A stretch of DNA of 64,000 bases from Pacificispira spongiicola (lineage in GTDB: Bacteria; Pseudomonadota; Alphaproteobacteria; UBA8366; Aestuariispiraceae): positions 434,001 to 498,000 of the forward strand of contig NZ_JABBNT010000005.1 of NCBI RefSeq assembly GCF_012926505.1, written 5' to 3'. The translations under genes were made by a program, and so were the position numbers. Numbering within the stretch: position 1 is the stretch's first letter; every line of letters starts with the position of its first letter. This document shows positions 1 to 8,877 of this stretch, piece by piece. The notes beneath the pieces were generated by a model. That model saw only the letters and a list, made by a program, of their open reading frames with translations, did no database searches and was not told where the DNA came from.

Positions 1-959
1 CGGTCTTCGTAAACTATCGGGTTTACGATTATACAGGCGGCTATCTGGGTGCCGCCGGTGTCGGGCTGTCCGTCTCCGACGTCCGCCACCTGATCGAAGC
101 CTATCAGAAACGCTACGGGCGGCGAATTTTCTTCGTGGACCGCGAAGGCAATGTAACCCTGCGCGCCGTCGGCTCCAACCTCGCGGAGTCCCTGCGCGAC
201 GATCCTGACCTGGCGCCGGTCGCGACCAAGATCCTGACCTCCCCCAGCGGTACGATCGAATATCAACGCAACGGCGATACGGTTTATCTGAACAGCCGAC
301 TGATCCCGGATTTCGGCTGGTACCTGATTGTCGAGGAACCGGAAGGTCGAACCGCCTCGGGCATTCAAAGCGCGCTGATCTGGAACCTCGCGATTTGTTT
401 GGCCGTTACCCTGGTCGTTGTCGCTCTCGCCAACCTCATCATCGGCCGCTACCAGAACCAGCTGGAGGAAATGGCGACAACGGATAAGCTGACCGGCGTC
501 GCAAACCGACATGCCTTTGAAATCGTTCTGGACTACATGCTGCGCAATGCGCGGCGAATGGAGTCTCCGCTGGCCGTGGCCATGGTCGATATCGACCATT
601 TCAAATTGGTCAACGATCGGTTGGGCCATTTCGCAGGCGACAAGGTGCTTCAGACCATCGCCCGGATCATGAAGGAAAATTTGCGGGGATCGGATTCGAT
701 CTGCCGCTGGGGCGGTGAGGAATTCCTGATCGTCCTTCCGGACTGCGACCTGAATCAGGCACAGACCATCACGGACAATATCCGACGCGAAATCGAGAAT
801 ACCCCGGTACTCACCGGCAAGGGCGAAGCGCGGGTCACCATCAGCATGGGCGTCGGGCAATTGTCAAAATCCGAGCATTTGGACGATTTGATCCGACGCA
901 CGGACGAGGCTCTCTATCGTGCAAAAGCGGCTGGTCGGAACCGCGTTGAACCTGCTTAA
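1..959 (+). CDS. Diguanylate cyclase with Cache-like sensor, 5' end missing
   Basis: The reading frame is open from base 3, so the true start lies before the window; the ATG at 135 is internal. The visible protein has the end of an extracytoplasmic Cache-like sensor (the stretch before 135 reads VNYRVYDYTGGYLGAAG), one membrane helix at about 360-445, and a C-terminal GGDEF domain. The active-site loop is GGEEF (RWGGEEFLIVLP), so the enzyme should condense two GTP to cyclic di-GMP. An RGSD motif lies five residues before GGEEF and matches the RxxD inhibitory site, which suggests product feedback. The ligand cannot be told. The downstream chemoreceptor gene begins 146 bases further on and probably has its own promoter. 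Confidence 0.9.
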   Translation, partial: VFVNYRVYDYTGGYLGAAGVGLSVSDVRHLIEAYQKRYGRRIFFVDREGNVTLRAVGSNLAESLRDDPDLAPVATKILTSPSGTIEYQRNGDTVYLNSRLIPDFGWYLIVEEPEGRTASGIQSALIWNLAICLAVTLVVVALANLIIGRYQNQLEEMATTDKLTGVANRHAFEIVLDYMLRNARRMESPLAVAMVDIDHFKLVNDRLGHFAGDKVLQTIARIMKENLRGSDSICRWGGEEFLIVLPDCDLNQAQTITDNIRREIENTPVLTGKGEARVTISMGVGQLSKSEHLDDLIRRTDEALYRAKAAGRNRVEPA

Positions 960-1105
960 GAACAAGATGTATTCGAGGAAACTAGAAATTTTAAATCGCA
1001 GCTTCACAGAACTATAGCTGTTGCCTAGACTTGTACCCACTTGTGATCGAGCGGTTGTACTTCCTGTATTTAGAACTTTAGGGGTGGTGGGAGAAAGAGG
1101 CTGGC

Positions 1106-2575
1106 GTGAGCTACAATGCGCATACGTATCGATCGATGATCGAGTATATGCCGATCAACGTAATGACCTGCGATCTCAAGAATTTCAAAATCGACTACCT
1201 GAACCGAAAAAGCCTAGAGACATTAAAAACCATCGAACATGCGCTACCGTGCCGGGCCGACCAGATGCTCGGCACCTGTATCGATATCTTCCATAAAAAT
1301 CCGGCGCATCAACGCCAGATGCTCAAAGACCCGAAGAACCTGCCGCATTCCGCCGTCATTTCCATCGGCGGCGAATATCTGGACCTGCATATCACCCCGA
1401 TTACGGACAAATCTGGACGCTATATAGCGCCGATGGTCACCTGGTCGGTGATTACGGACAAGGTTGAACATGAACGGCAAAATCTGGTGCAGGCGCAGAT
1501 GCTGGACCAAATGCCGATCAATACGATCCTGTGCAATATCGAAACCTTTGAAATCACCTATGCCAATCAGGCGACGAAGGACACACTGAAAAGCATCGAA
1601 CATTTGCTGCCGATCAAGGCGAAGGATCTGATCGGCGCGAATATCGACGTATTCCACAAAAACCCAGCCCATCAACGCAACTTGCTGAAAGACCCGTCCA
1701 ACCTGCCGCATTCGACCAGGATCAGGCTTGGTGACCAATTCCTCAACCTGAACGTCTCCGCATTGTATGACAAATCCGGTCATTACTTCGCCGCCCTGCT
1801 GACCTGGTCGGTCGTGACCGCGCAAGTGCGACTCGCCGACCAGTTCGAAGCGGATGTGAAAACGGTGGTCGACGGTGTGTCTTCCGCATCGACCGAAATG
1901 CAGGCGACGTCCGAAACCATGGCGTCCGGGGCCGAGGAGACCAGCGTGCAGGCAAACACCGTGGCGTCGGCAGCGGAGGAATTGTCGCGGTCGATCACGG
2001 AAATCGGACAACAGGTCGCGGTCGCTGCACGCGTGTCCAATGAAGCTGTGGAAAATTCCAAAAAATCCAAGCACGACATCCAGACCCTGACAGATTCCGC
2101 CGACAAGATCGGTGACGTCATGCAACTGATCAACGACATCGCCAACCAGACCAATCTATTGGCGTTGAATGCGACGATCGAGGCCGCCCGAGCGGGCGAG
2201 GCCGGCAAAGGCTTCGCCGTCGTCGCGAACGAGGTGAAGAGCCTCGCGAACCAAACAGCGAAGGCGACAGAGGAAATCGATACACAAGTGCGGACCATGC
2301 AAAGCGCCACCCATCGCGCGATCGCCGTCATGGAAACGTTCACCGCCAGCATCAACCAGATCAGCGAAATATCCGCGGCCATTTCCGCCGCTGTGGAAAA
2401 ACAGCATGCCGCGACAAGCGAGGTCAGTTCGAATATCGACGGCGTCGGTCAGGCATCCAGGGAAACTGGGGAAGCAGCGTCAGAAACGCTGAAGGCCGCA
2501 TCCGAGTTGAGCCAGCAAGCAGCCTTGTTAAGCCGGTCCGTCGACTCCTTCCTGGAGGAAATACGCAAACTATAA
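1106..2575 (+). CDS. Soluble methyl-accepting chemotaxis protein with two PAS domains
   Basis: Starts at a GTG preceded by a purine-rich GAGAAAGAGG. The 489-residue product has no signal peptide or membrane helix, so it is a cytoplasmic receptor. Residues about 10-120 and 130-240 are two related PAS-like domains; both contain FHKNPAHQR and both end in a TWSV(I/V)T segment, which shows an internal duplication. The C-terminal half is a long coiled coil with the conserved receptor hairpin tip ([26 protein letters not shown], cut here to its key residues NLLALNA and EAARAGE) that contacts CheA and CheW. The family commonly senses redox or small ligands through PAS; no cofactor residue can be assigned. 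A che operon lies 8 kb away on the other strand. Confidence 0.93.
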   Translation: MSYNAHTYRSMIEYMPINVMTCDLKNFKIDYLNRKSLETLKTIEHALPCRADQMLGTCIDIFHKNPAHQRQMLKDPKNLPHSAVISIGGEYLDLHITPITDKSGRYIAPMVTWSVITDKVEHERQNLVQAQMLDQMPINTILCNIETFEITYANQATKDTLKSIEHLLPIKAKDLIGANIDVFHKNPAHQRNLLKDPSNLPHSTRIRLGDQFLNLNVSALYDKSGHYFAALLTWSVVTAQVRLADQFEADVKTVVDGVSSASTEMQATSETMASGAEETSVQANTVASAAEELSRSITEIGQQVAVAARVSNEAVENSKKSKHDIQTLTDSADKIGDVMQLINDIANQTNLLALNATIEAARAGEAGKGFAVVANEVKSLANQTAKATEEIDTQVRTMQSATHRAIAVMETFTASINQISEISAAISAAVEKQHAATSEVSSNIDGVGQASRETGEAASETLKAASELSQQAALLSRSVDSFLEEIRKL

Positions 2576-2602
2576 TCCCAATCCCGATTGACGCCCGTCC
2601 GG

Positions 2603-2624
2603 CCCAATGTCATGAGGCATTGGG
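2603..2624. other. Perfect 7-bp inverted repeat
   Basis: CCCAATG and CATTGGG flank an 8-base loop between the chemoreceptor stop and the hydantoinase start. There is no T run on either side, so it is at best a weak terminator or a 5'-UTR hairpin of the next gene. Confidence 0.35.
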
Positions 2625-2651
2625 ATCGTTGGGATTTGGAAGAGCAAAAAC

Positions 2652-4640
2652 ATGGCCTTGTTGATGGGAATCGACACCGGGGGCACCTATACGGATGCCG
2701 TCATTTTCGACGATGAAACGCGGGAAGTCATATCGTCCGCCAAGGCGCTGACATCCAAGCACGATCTGTCGATCTGTGTGTCCGAAGCGACTGCCGCCGC
2801 CCTGGCGGATATCGATCCGTCCAAGGTCGCCCTGGTATCCCTGTCGACGACGCTGGCCACCAATGCGCTGGTCGAACAGCATGGTTTCCCGGTCGGCCTG
2901 ATCCTAATCGGTCAGGACGACAAGGCCTTGGATCGCGCCGGACTGCGCCAAGCCCTGGGCAGCGATCCGGTTCTGTTTCTGGACGGCGGGCATGGCACCG
3001 ACGGGCTGGAGCGCGCGCCCCTGAACCTGGACGCCGCACAAGCCGATATCGAGGCCCTGACCGGAAAGGTATCCGCCGTTGCCGTCTGCGGATATTTCGG
3101 CACCAGGAACCCGTCCCACGAAATCGCCGTGCGCGACGCGGTGCGCCGCCTGACCGACCTTCCCGTCACCTGCGCGCATGAAATGGCATCCGCTCTCGAT
3201 GCGCCGCGCCGGGCGCTGACCGCGCTGTTAAACGCGCGCCTGATCTCCCTGATCCAACAATTGATCCGGGCCGTGTCCGCCATGCTGGACCAGAGCGGCA
3301 TCGACGCACCCCTGATGGTGGTGAAGGGCGACGGCTCCCTGATCGCCGCCGATACCGCCCTGACGAGGCCCGTGGAAACGATCCTCAGCGGCCCGGCCGC
3401 CAGCGTCATCGGCGCGCAGTTCCTGTGCAACCGGCCGGATTGCGTTATTTCCGATATCGGCGGGACGACGACGGATATCGCCGTGCTGAAGGACGGTAAG
3501 CCGGTCCTGGCGGATGACGGGGCCGTCGTCGGCGGCTACCGCACGATGGTCGAGGCGATCGCCGTTCACACGATCGGCCTGGGCGGCGACAGCGAGATCG
3601 GCCTGGATGACGAAAAGCAATTGCGCGTCGGTCCCCGCCGCATGGTCCCGGTCAGCCTTCTCGCCCGCGACAATCCCGGTATCGTCGATATATTGAAAAC
3701 CCAATTGGACCGCGCTTGGCCGAAGCCGATCGACGGACGGTTCGCCGTGAAGCTGCGCGATTTGAAGGCCGGTACGCTCAGCCGGGGCGAACAGCGTATA
3801 TGGGACATGCTGCAGGACGGGCCGAAATCTTTGGAAGCCCTGCTGGCCGCCCGTGCGCCGGAACAGCCTCTCTTGCGGCTCGTCGACCGGGGACTGGTCA
3901 TCCTGTCCGGTTTCACCCCGTCCGATGCCGCGCATGTCCTCGGCTTGCAGGACTCTTGGAATACCGAAGCGGCAAAACTGTCCGCCGGCCTGCATGCCCG
4001 CACGGAACGCAGACCGGGCATTCCGCTGGCGGCGAATGGAGACGACCTGGCGCGCAAGGTTATCGACCGCCTGACCGTGCAATCCTGCATGGCGATGGTG
4101 GAGGCCGTCATCCCCGACGCACCGGGCCGCAGCGCCCGCCGCTTCATGACGGAAGCCTTCGCCCATCGATCGGATCAGGAAGACGCGGACTCGCTGGTCG
4201 GTTTCGAAGTCCGCCTGCACCGTCCCCTGATCGGGATCGGCGCCCCGGCGCAAACCTATTATCCGGAAATCGCCAAACGCCTACACACCGACTTCGACGT
4301 GCCGCGATTTGCGGAAGTATGCAACGCCGTCGGCGCCGTCGCGGGCGGCGTCAGTCAGCGGGTGCACATCCTCATCACCTCCCCCGCGGAAGGTCTATTC
4401 CGCGTTCACGCCCTGGAAGGGGTGGAGGATTTCCGTTTCCTGGAGGATGCCGCCGCCCGCGCCACGGATATCGCGACAACGGAGGCGGAACGCCGCGCGC
4501 TGGAAGCGGGCGCCAGCGAAATCCGTACCGAAACAAACCGCGACGACCGGGTCGCGACCGTCGCGGGATCCTTCGACGTCTTCATCGAAAGCCGCATCAC
4601 CGCGACCGCCTTCGGTCGCCCGATGCTCGCTGTCCGATAG
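2652..4640 (+). CDS. Hydantoinase/oxoprolinase family protein (HyuA-like)
   Basis: The 662-residue product has the N-terminal actin-like ATPase motif of the hydantoinase/5-oxoprolinase family (MGIDTGGTYTDAVIFDD) followed by LSTTLATNALVE, and the second phosphate motif SDIGGTTTDIAVL near residue 270. Family members hydrolyse cyclic amides such as hydantoins or oxoproline using ATP, usually with a HyuB subunit. No hyuB is present on either side, so the substrate is open. The start follows GGAAGAG at a normal distance. It meets the PaaY-like gene tail to tail with a 16-base gap and no visible terminator. Confidence 0.85.
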   Translation: MALLMGIDTGGTYTDAVIFDDETREVISSAKALTSKHDLSICVSEATAAALADIDPSKVALVSLSTTLATNALVEQHGFPVGLILIGQDDKALDRAGLRQALGSDPVLFLDGGHGTDGLERAPLNLDAAQADIEALTGKVSAVAVCGYFGTRNPSHEIAVRDAVRRLTDLPVTCAHEMASALDAPRRALTALLNARLISLIQQLIRAVSAMLDQSGIDAPLMVVKGDGSLIAADTALTRPVETILSGPAASVIGAQFLCNRPDCVISDIGGTTTDIAVLKDGKPVLADDGAVVGGYRTMVEAIAVHTIGLGGDSEIGLDDEKQLRVGPRRMVPVSLLARDNPGIVDILKTQLDRAWPKPIDGRFAVKLRDLKAGTLSRGEQRIWDMLQDGPKSLEALLAARAPEQPLLRLVDRGLVILSGFTPSDAAHVLGLQDSWNTEAAKLSAGLHARTERRPGIPLAANGDDLARKVIDRLTVQSCMAMVEAVIPDAPGRSARRFMTEAFAHRSDQEDADSLVGFEVRLHRPLIGIGAPAQTYYPEIAKRLHTDFDVPRFAEVCNAVGAVAGGVSQRVHILITSPAEGLFRVHALEGVEDFRFLEDAAARATDIATTEAERRALEAGASEIRTETNRDDRVATVAGSFDVFIESRITATAFGRPMLAVR

Positions 4641-4656
4641 AAAACGGCTACCGCGA

Positions 4657-5280
4657 TTACGTTGCTTTTTTAACGAATAGCGGGACTGAAGCGCCGGCGT
4701 CCAATTTCGGGCGATCCGCTTCCTCTTCCGTTAGGGGGTCGCATTCCTGGAAACTTGCATGAGACCGAATGACCAGACGCTGGTAATCGCGGGTCCCCTC
4801 TTCCTTCCAGGCGACTTCCTGATCCGTCAGCGCCCGTAGTATCTTGGCGGGTGTCCCGGCCGCCAGCATCCGATCCGGCACTTCAAATCCCGCCTTCACG
4901 AAGGCCATGGCGGCAACCATCGCGCTGTCGCCGATCACCGCCCCGTCCATAACCACGGAATTCATGCCGACCAGTGCGTTCCGCTTCACGCGACAGCCGT
5001 GCAGGATCGCGCCATGGCCGATATGCCCGTCCACTTCGATCACGCAATCCATTCCCGGAAAGGCATGCATGATGCAGTTGTCCTGAAGGTTCGACCCTTC
5101 TTCCATGATGACCCGGCCGAAATCGCCACGCATGGACGCGCCGGGACCGACGTAACAGTTCGGCCCGACCACCGCGTCGCCGATTAGCACCGCCGTCGGA
5201 TGGACGAAGGCCGTCGGATGGATGATCGGTCGCACGCCCTCAATGGAATAGGTTTTCGGCTTCAGTCGGTCATCCGACAT
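4657..5280 (-). CDS. paaY: Hexapeptide-repeat protein, PaaY/gamma-carbonic-anhydrase-like
   Basis: A 207-residue left-handed beta-helix protein: from about residue 17 to 140 the chain shows the [LIV]-G-x-x hexapeptide rhythm (IHPTAFVHPTAVLIGDAVV). Histidines in NCIMHAF and HIGHGAILHGC match the zinc ligands of the gamma carbonic anhydrase/CaiE/PaaY group. The C-terminal extension fits PaaY, a thioesterase that protects the phenylacetate pathway from dead-end CoA esters. No other paa gene is in the window, so PaaY versus a general hexapeptide transferase-like protein is not settled. The ribosome site GGGAGGA precedes the ATG. Confidence 0.75.
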   Translation of the reverse strand: MSDDRLKPKTYSIEGVRPIIHPTAFVHPTAVLIGDAVVGPNCYVGPGASMRGDFGRVIMEEGSNLQDNCIMHAFPGMDCVIEVDGHIGHGAILHGCRVKRNALVGMNSVVMDGAVIGDSAMVAAMAFVKAGFEVPDRMLAAGTPAKILRALTDQEVAWKEEGTRDYQRLVIRSHASFQECDPLTEEEADRPKLDAGASVPLFVKKAT

Positions 5281-5292
5281 TCAGGTTCCTCC

Positions 5293-5322
5293 CTTTGCAT
5301 TTTTGGCCTTTGCATTTTTGGC
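5293..5322. repeat. Exact tandem repeat, 2 x 15 bp
   Basis: The unit CTTTGCATTTTTGGC occurs twice without a gap, directly upstream of the PaaY-like gene and covering its likely 5' leader. It may be a duplication by slippage; no function is evident. Confidence 0.8.
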
Positions 5323-5402
5323 AGAGTCCACGATACCACGCCGCCTGACAAGAACGGTCGTTTGCCCTATGATGAATGGCGGTCGGAAAAAGATCGAATG
5401 CC

Positions 5403-5449
5403 ATACAATATCTAGATTTCGATCTTGCCACAGACACCACATCTATTAT
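5403..5449. promoter_or_regulatory. Possible NrdR box pair upstream of nrdB
   Basis: Two degenerate 16-bp sequences, ATACAATATCTAGATT (5403-5418) and ACACCACATCTATTAT (5434-5449), resemble the NrdR box consensus ACACWATATWTTGTGT at about 11 and 10 of 16 positions. They start 31 bp apart, the usual three-turn spacing of NrdR sites. The match is weak, so this is a suggestion based mainly on position and spacing. Confidence 0.35.
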
Positions 5450-5496
5450 CATGTGCGGTCGGTCGATAATAATCCCTCAACGCCAATAGGTTCCCG

Positions 5497-6456
5497 ATGT
5501 CCCTCCTCGACGCCAGCCCAGTCTACAAGCCGTTCAACTATCCTTGGGCCTATGAAGCCTGGCTTACGCAGCAGCGAATCCATTGGCTGCCGGAGGAAGT
5601 TCCTCTCGCCGACGACGTGAAGGATTGGCACAAAACGCTGACCAAACCGGAACGCAATCTGCTGACCCAGATTTTCCGTTTCTTCACCCAGGCGGATGTC
5701 GAGGTGAACAACTGCTACATGCGGCATTACTCGCGCGTGTTCCAGCCGACCGAAGTCCAGATGATGCTGGCCGCCTTTTCAAACATGGAAACCATCCATG
5801 TCGCGGCCTATAGCCACCTTCTCGATACGATCGGCATGCCGGAAATCGAATATACGGCCTTCCTCCAATACAAGGAGATGAAGGACAAATACGATTACAT
5901 GCAGGTATGGGGTGTCGATACGAAGGAAGACATCGCGAAAACCTTGGCGGTCTTCGGGGCCTTCACGGAAGGGCTGCAGCTCTTCGCCAGCTTCGCGATG
6001 TTGATGAACTTCCCGCGCCACAACAAGATGAAGGGAATGGGCCAGATCGTCAGTTGGTCCGTGCGCGATGAATCGCTGCACACGGCCTCCATTATCCGCC
6101 TGTTCAAGGCCTTCGTCGCGGAAAACCCGGAAGTCTGGACCGAAGAGTTCCAGCGCGATCTGTACAAGGCCTGCGACACGATCGTCAGCCACGAAGATTC
6201 GTTTATCGACCTTGCCTTCGAACTCGGCCCCATCGACGGCCTCTCCGCGGAGGAAGTGAAGACCTATATCCGTTACATCGCCGACCGCCGTCTGACGCAA
6301 CTGGGCCTCCAGCCGATGTACCATTCCGAGAAGAATCCGCTACGCTGGATGGACGAGATGCTGAACGGCGTCGAACACGCCAATTTCTTCGAAAACCGTG
6401 CAACGGAATATTCGAAAGCCTCCACCCAGGGATCCTGGGATGAGGCATTTGATTAA
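5497..6456 (+). CDS. nrdB: Ribonucleotide reductase class I, beta subunit
   Basis: The 319-residue small subunit makes and stores the radical that NrdA uses to reduce ribonucleotides. All di-metal ligands can be found: D67, E98, H101, E158, E192 and H195. The radical tyrosine is Y105 in METIHVAAYSHLL, which makes it a tyrosyl-radical enzyme rather than a tyrosine-less subclass Ic type. The C-terminal tail ends in WDEAFD and would dock into NrdA. The gene stands alone: nrdA is not next to it, which is unusual because the two are most often an operon. The window also holds the oxygen-independent class II enzyme nrdJ 43 kb away. Possible NrdR boxes lie upstream. Confidence 0.95.
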   Translation: MSLLDASPVYKPFNYPWAYEAWLTQQRIHWLPEEVPLADDVKDWHKTLTKPERNLLTQIFRFFTQADVEVNNCYMRHYSRVFQPTEVQMMLAAFSNMETIHVAAYSHLLDTIGMPEIEYTAFLQYKEMKDKYDYMQVWGVDTKEDIAKTLAVFGAFTEGLQLFASFAMLMNFPRHNKMKGMGQIVSWSVRDESLHTASIIRLFKAFVAENPEVWTEEFQRDLYKACDTIVSHEDSFIDLAFELGPIDGLSAEEVKTYIRYIADRRLTQLGLQPMYHSEKNPLRWMDEMLNGVEHANFFENRATEYSKASTQGSWDEAFD

Positions 6457-6628
6457 AATACTAGATAACTTTTAGAAAACTCGCTAGCATATCCCGGTCA
6501 GACGCTGGTTTGACCGCGGCCCGTCCTTCTGGAATGCCTAGTCCCTCCTTCAGGGGGTCGTGGCCGCGCAACCGGCGGCGCGTCCGACTTGCGATCGGTG
6601 CGCCGTCGAAGCGTGCTGGGTGGGGAAT

Positions 6629-7054
6629 GTGAAAAGTTTCGATATTAAGACGACGCGGTCGACCGTTGGCGAAACACGGTCCCGGCAACCATCCGCGGAA
6701 GACACATCATCCACCGCAGAAGAATTATCCGCGCTGGCGAAGGTCAAGGTCGGCGGCGAGGCTGGCTCGCAACGCTTCAGGTCCAGTTCCATCCGATTTG
6801 AAATGGACGGAAAGACGCTGGAAATCTTCGATATTTCGGCCAGCGGCATATGCTTAAGAGACCTGCCCACGTGGATCGAGGAAGGTCAGGCATTGAGCTT
6901 CGCCCTGCTGCTGGTCAGCGAGGAAGGCATTCGCCGCATTTCCCTGTCGGGTATGGTCCATCATCGGGATGGGGCCGACGTCGTCGTCACCTACCCCGCC
7001 CCGTTCGAAAACTGGGAAAAGTTCCTGCGCGAATTCATCGCGCGTAATATGTAG
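6629..7054 (+). CDS. PilZ-like domain protein, probable
   Basis: The product is 141 residues from the GTG at 6629, or 164 from a GTG at 6560; neither has a well-spaced ribosome site, and the shorter N-terminus looks more natural. The first 45 residues are polar and probably disordered. The rest has the beta-barrel pattern of PilZ domains, including a D-I-S-x-x-G turn (IFDISASGICL) preceded by RFRSSSIRFEM. The arginine-rich c-di-GMP motif (RxxxR) is only partly present, so cyclic di-GMP binding is uncertain. The neighbouring cyclase at the window start would make a link plausible but not proven. Confidence 0.55.
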   Translation: MKSFDIKTTRSTVGETRSRQPSAEDTSSTAEELSALAKVKVGGEAGSQRFRSSSIRFEMDGKTLEIFDISASGICLRDLPTWIEEGQALSFALLLVSEEGIRRISLSGMVHHRDGADVVVTYPAPFENWEKFLREFIARNM

Positions 7055-7069
7055 GACGGCCCGCTGCCG

Positions 7070-7726
7070 CTACGCGTGGGAAAGCGCGTGGTCCGATACG
7101 AAGGGATTCGACTGCCGCTCCTGCCCGAAGGTCGATAGCGGGCCATGCCCCGGCACGAAGACCGTCTCGTCGCCCAAGGGCCAGAGCTTTTCGACAATGG
7201 ACCGAACCAGGGTCGGGCCGTCCCCTTTCGGGAAATCCGTGCGGCCGATCGATCCCTGGAACAGAACATCGCCGACCCAGGCTATTCCATCTTCGGCATC
7301 GTGAAAGACGACATGTCCCGGCGTATGCCCCGGACAGTGATAGACCGCCATCTCGCAATCGCCGACGGTCACCGTGTCGCCCTCGTCCAGCCAACGGTCC
7401 GGCGTGAACGCCTTCCCTTCCGGAAAGCCGTATTTCGCACAATCGTCGGGCAAGCGGTCGATCCAGAAGGCGTCGTCCTTATGCGGTCCTTCCAGGGGCA
7501 CGCCCAGACGGTCGGCCAGGACTCGCGCGGCGCTGCAATGGTCCAAATGACCATGGGTCAGCAGGACCTTTTCAATGATCACCCCTTGCTGTTGGGCGGC
7601 GTCCAGGATGCGGTCAATTTCCCCACCCGGATCGACGACAGCCCCTTTTTTCGTATCTTCGCACCAGATAACGGAACAGTTCTGCTGGAACGGGGTAACG
7701 GGAACGATAACGGCCTTGATGGTCAC
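7070..7726 (-). CDS. Metallo-beta-lactamase-fold hydrolase, glyoxalase II-like
   Basis: A 218-residue single-domain hydrolase with the metal motif THGHLDH near residue 60 and later histidines in CPGHTPGH and VPGHGPLST, the set expected for a di-zinc or zinc/iron site. Family members include hydroxyacylglutathione hydrolases and persulfide dioxygenases; the substrate here is unknown. The start is a GTG (MTIKAVIVPV), supported by GGAGGAGGAG just upstream that lies within the last codons of ppk2. The two genes are 3 bases apart and should be translated from one message, ppk2 first. Confidence 0.85.
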   Translation of the reverse strand: MTIKAVIVPVTPFQQNCSVIWCEDTKKGAVVDPGGEIDRILDAAQQQGVIIEKVLLTHGHLDHCSAARVLADRLGVPLEGPHKDDAFWIDRLPDDCAKYGFPEGKAFTPDRWLDEGDTVTVGDCEMAVYHCPGHTPGHVVFHDAEDGIAWVGDVLFQGSIGRTDFPKGDGPTLVRSIVEKLWPLGDETVFVPGHGPLSTFGQERQSNPFVSDHALSHA

Positions 7727-7729
7727 GGG

Positions 7730-8713
7730 TTACTCCTCCTCCGGCATTTCCAATGCCTCGCCGAAAATATGTTCGTGCCGCCCGATCAGATGGCTCGCCG
7801 GCCCGACGATACGGGGGTCGGGCACGCCGACCAGATCGCGGTCCTTCCCGTCGTAAGGCAGGTGATGCAGGAAATGCGTCATGCATTCGATCCGCGCCCG
7901 CTTCTTATCGTTGGACTTCACCACCGTCCAGGGGGCGTCCGCCGTATCCGTATAGAAGAACATGGCTTCCTTCGCCTCCGTATAGGCGTCCCATTTGTCG
8001 ACGGCCAGCTTGTCGATGGCGGACAGCTTCCATTGCTTCAGCGGGTCGGTTTCGCGTGCGTCGAAACGTTTGTGCTGTTCGTCGCGCGTAACGGAAAACC
8101 AATATTTGAACAGCAGAATGCCGCTGTTCACCAACATGCGTTCCAGCAGCGGTGTTTGACGCATGAATTCCAGATATTCCATTGGGGTACAGAACCCCAT
8201 CACCCGCTCGACGCCGGCACGGTTGTACCAGGACCGATCAAAGAACACCATTTCCCCCGCCGTCGGCAGGTGATCGATATAGCGCTGGAAATACCATTGG
8301 CCGCGTTCCCGCTCATTTGGGCGGTCCAGGGCGACGACCCGTGCGCCGCGCGGATTCAGGTGTTCCATGAACCGCTTGATGGTGCCGCCCTTCCCCGCCG
8401 CGTCGCGGCCTTCGAACAGGACGACGATGCGCTGGCCCGTTTCCTTGGTCCATCGCTGCACCTTCAGCAATTCGACCTGCAGTGCTTCCTTGCGTTCTTC
8501 ATAGGCGCTATCGGACAGCTTTTTCTTATAGGGGAAATCCGGACTGCGGAAGCTTTCGACCGCCGCCTCATGATCGCCCGTGCCGCTGCCGTGGAAGGCG
8601 GTTTCATGGCGCATAGCCTCCGCATCCGCCGTCGAATCCGGCCCATGCGGTCCAGGCGTGGGAATGGAGTCGAGGGTCCGCCGTTCCTTGGATTTCACCC
8701 ATCGTTTGGTCAT
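7730..8713 (-). CDS. ppk2: Polyphosphate kinase 2
   Basis: A 327-residue PPK2-family kinase that transfers phosphate between polyphosphate and nucleoside di- or triphosphates. The Walker A sequence is FEGRDAAGKGGTIKRF near residue 100, and the lid and base segments include DRPNERERGQWYFQRY and FFDRSWYNRAGVERVMGF. About 60 extra N-terminal residues are polar and variable. The length and single domain suit the class I PPK2 enzymes. The downstream metallo-hydrolase is in the same operon. Polyphosphate use fits a bacterium that also invests in phosphate capture (ugp, secreted RNases). Confidence 0.93.
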   Translation of the reverse strand: MTKRWVKSKERRTLDSIPTPGPHGPDSTADAEAMRHETAFHGSGTGDHEAAVESFRSPDFPYKKKLSDSAYEERKEALQVELLKVQRWTKETGQRIVVLFEGRDAAGKGGTIKRFMEHLNPRGARVVALDRPNERERGQWYFQRYIDHLPTAGEMVFFDRSWYNRAGVERVMGFCTPMEYLEFMRQTPLLERMLVNSGILLFKYWFSVTRDEQHKRFDARETDPLKQWKLSAIDKLAVDKWDAYTEAKEAMFFYTDTADAPWTVVKSNDKKRARIECMTHFLHHLPYDGKDRDLVGVPDPRIVGPASHLIGRHEHIFGEALEMPEEE

Positions 8714-8877
8714 GCGCCGTTATGCCCTTCGAATGCCGTCATGTTCAGTATAGTGCCGAACACCATACGCGGATTTTCGGCCATGAGCCTGACCTTGCCA
8801 AGGGCCTTACCAAGCGCCCTTTCGTTTTCACGGACCGGCGGATAAGCTACCGCGCATTCAATGGAAACAGGCATCCG

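Noticed and set aside
6495-6516. CGGTCA/TGACCG inverted repeat after nrdB
   Set aside because: Six-base arms with a 10-base spacer and no T run; could be chance in this GC-rich sequence.
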